This document shows positions 62,472-64,000 of a DNA stretch of 64,000 bases, in pieces. The notes below the pieces were generated by a model. It saw only the letters and a list, made by a program, of their open reading frames with translations. It ran no database searches and had not been told where the DNA came from. The position numbers were made by a program, and so were the translations under genes. Every line of letters starts with the position of its first letter. Positions within the stretch are counted from its first letter, which is position 1. Source of the DNA: Daphnia carinata (taxonomy: Eukaryota; Arthropoda; Branchiopoda; Diplostraca; Daphniidae); assembly GCF_022539665.2 (NCBI RefSeq), contig NC_081339.1, forward strand, positions 5,446,017 to 5,510,016. The letters are read 5' to 3'.

Positions 62472-64000
62472 ATTTACATGGCTGTCAAAGAGAATTTGTT
62501 TGTTTTTTTGTTTTTTTTCTGGCATTAGCTCTAATTCAAAGAGACAATTATTTGCACAAGAATCCATGTCGAAGCATGGCGGAACTGAAGAGGGGGACCA
62601 AATGTCGCGCAAAACGGAAGCCACACCCAATGTTATCATGACCTTTCAATTACTTCGATGTCTTTTATGCTATCTAGAAAGAAAAAAAGAATGCATGAAT
62701 GTAATATAAATAACTCATTGAAATGAAAAGCTATAAGACTTATTGATTTAATATTATTATGTGAGTTGGATGGCTATACATATAATAGGCTTATTGCGTC
62801 AATTTCTTGATAGGGGAAGGATTACGAACCATTGGTTATCAGTTGTGCAAACAGTTGTGTTTGTTACGTTTGGAAAATCAGCAAATTCGACCGATGACTC
62901 GTTAGGTCTACTATCATCATCCGTCCGTGTAATGGATTGTGCAGAGCCGTGATGCTTGTCTTCTCTCTGTCCGTAAACTATTCCCGGATGCCATCTGTAA
63001 ATGTGACAAATGAAATGTCGCAAACGTTGTCATTGACCGACCGTTTCTCGTCCTGCTGTGGTCGGTTTGTTTGCTTCTTTCCGCATTGTTCAACTTGAAA
63101 ACTTTTGGCTGGCTAACTCGCCACGTTATCTTGCGGTTCTCTCGGTTTTTTCACGGTCAGCAAACAGTTTGGCGACGTGTCAATACTTTTGTTTTCGTCT
63201 GCCACTTGTTGATCCAATCAAATTCTTGTTTCGTGTTTGATTTTACCGATGCGTCGTGAAACAGCCGATTGTGTTGTACAGCCTTGTAGTAGGGCTCGTT
63301 CGCACTCCCGCCATAACTGGTCCTTTTTCACGCATAAATTAAGATTAGCAAATAAATGTTTCATTAGATCGCAGCTGATCAAGGAAATTATGACTTACAT
63401 GTTCGTATATTCCTGTTGGTGTAGCCAGTTGTCGAGGCCAAGTAAACTATCGATTTGCTATTTCATTCCTGGCACGCGCCGTCCCGTATGCGTCACACTG
63501 CGTCACAAGAACCACGGGATCGAAGACGGAATGACATCAGGACGAGACCGCAGCGAATCAGAGGTACAAGTCCTTCCTAAGACACATGACTCTCAAAGAC
63601 GCAGTACGGAAATGCAATAAAACAAAAAGAGAAATGTGCCGAAAACGGGAAATTAAACAAGAGGTATTTGAAAATTCCCGCGCGTGATTGCATCACTCAG
63701 CGATACAAGATTGTACAGAACGCGATCCAATTGCATACATTGCGAAACAGTTTCATGAAATTTCAAGTCATGTGAAGTTTCACTTTGTTTTTAACGCTGA
63801 TAAGAATGGATAATAAAAATCTTTGGCGGACTTTGAGCATTTGGCAACCCAAAAATTCGGAAAGGACAGGAAATGCAAGGCGCTAGTCCGGCGAAAAGCA
63901 GTGAAATTCGTACAAAACACGTTTCTACTCGACTAGTGTGGCTCAGCTTGCATTTCCAATACATGAACTTTATTCCTTGAGCTAGAAACTAATGCAACAA
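62472..64000. other. 3' flank of GrF, no gene recognised
   Basis: About 1.5 kb. Open stretches (for example a 127-codon one at 63237-63620, plus) lack known motifs and Gr-like segments, and I do not call them. Confidence 0.35.

Noticed and set aside
63237-63620. 127-codon plus-strand frame downstream of GrF
   Set aside because: No recognisable domain, no Gr-like segments, and its start is not an ATG.

Overview
The window looks like nuclear DNA of a branchiopod crustacean, most likely Daphnia or a close relative. The grounds are compact multi-exon genes with 55-150 bp GT-AG introns, a tandem array of arthropod gustatory receptors that share one five-exon architecture, TATA boxes close to many starts, and arthropod-type Gad1, non-muscle myosin light chain and SCaMC proteins. 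The species is inferred from content, not proven.

Layout. 0-5 kb: the 5' part of a Golgi fucosyltransferase (minus, cut by the window edge), a divergently transcribed Golgi glycosyltransferase-like protein (plus), and a gustatory receptor, GrA (minus). 5.9-10.3 kb: a small Cys-containing protein, a secreted and probably GPI-anchored protein with two UPF0462 domains, and an unrecognised secreted eight-Cys protein. 11-19.5 kb: four gustatory receptors on the plus strand (GrB, GrC and GrD are recent duplicates; GrE is more distant). 22-24 kb: an ACBD5-like peroxisomal tail-anchored acyl-CoA-binding protein. 26.3-34 kb: glutamate decarboxylase (Gad1, minus) with two large introns. 35.4-35.7 kb: a two-exon secreted Cys-rich peptide (minus). 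37.6-38.4 kb: the essential myosin light chain Mlc-c (minus).

38.5-47.7 kb is an AT-rich repeat zone: inverted-repeat elements, two copies of one element (one of them expanded), a piggyBac-type TTAA element and tRNA-like relics. Inside it I infer a two-exon gene for a secreted Ser/Thr/Pro-only mucin-like protein, hidden in a minisatellite. 47.7-53.8 kb holds no gene I can support, only coding-like scraps on the minus strand. 53.9-62.5 kb: a polyamine oxidase (plus), prefoldin subunit 6 (minus), a calcium-dependent mitochondrial carrier of the SCaMC type with an apparent alternative first exon that removes its EF-hands (minus), and a sixth gustatory receptor, GrF (plus). The last 1.5 kb shows no gene.

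The genes do not form one pathway. The coherent group is the chemoreceptor set: six Gr genes with matching phase-0 splice sites, three of which have lost the terminal Phe of the signature TYhhhhhQF motif. All exon boundaries were read by eye from splice signals, reading phase and remembered family sequence; none is confirmed by transcripts.
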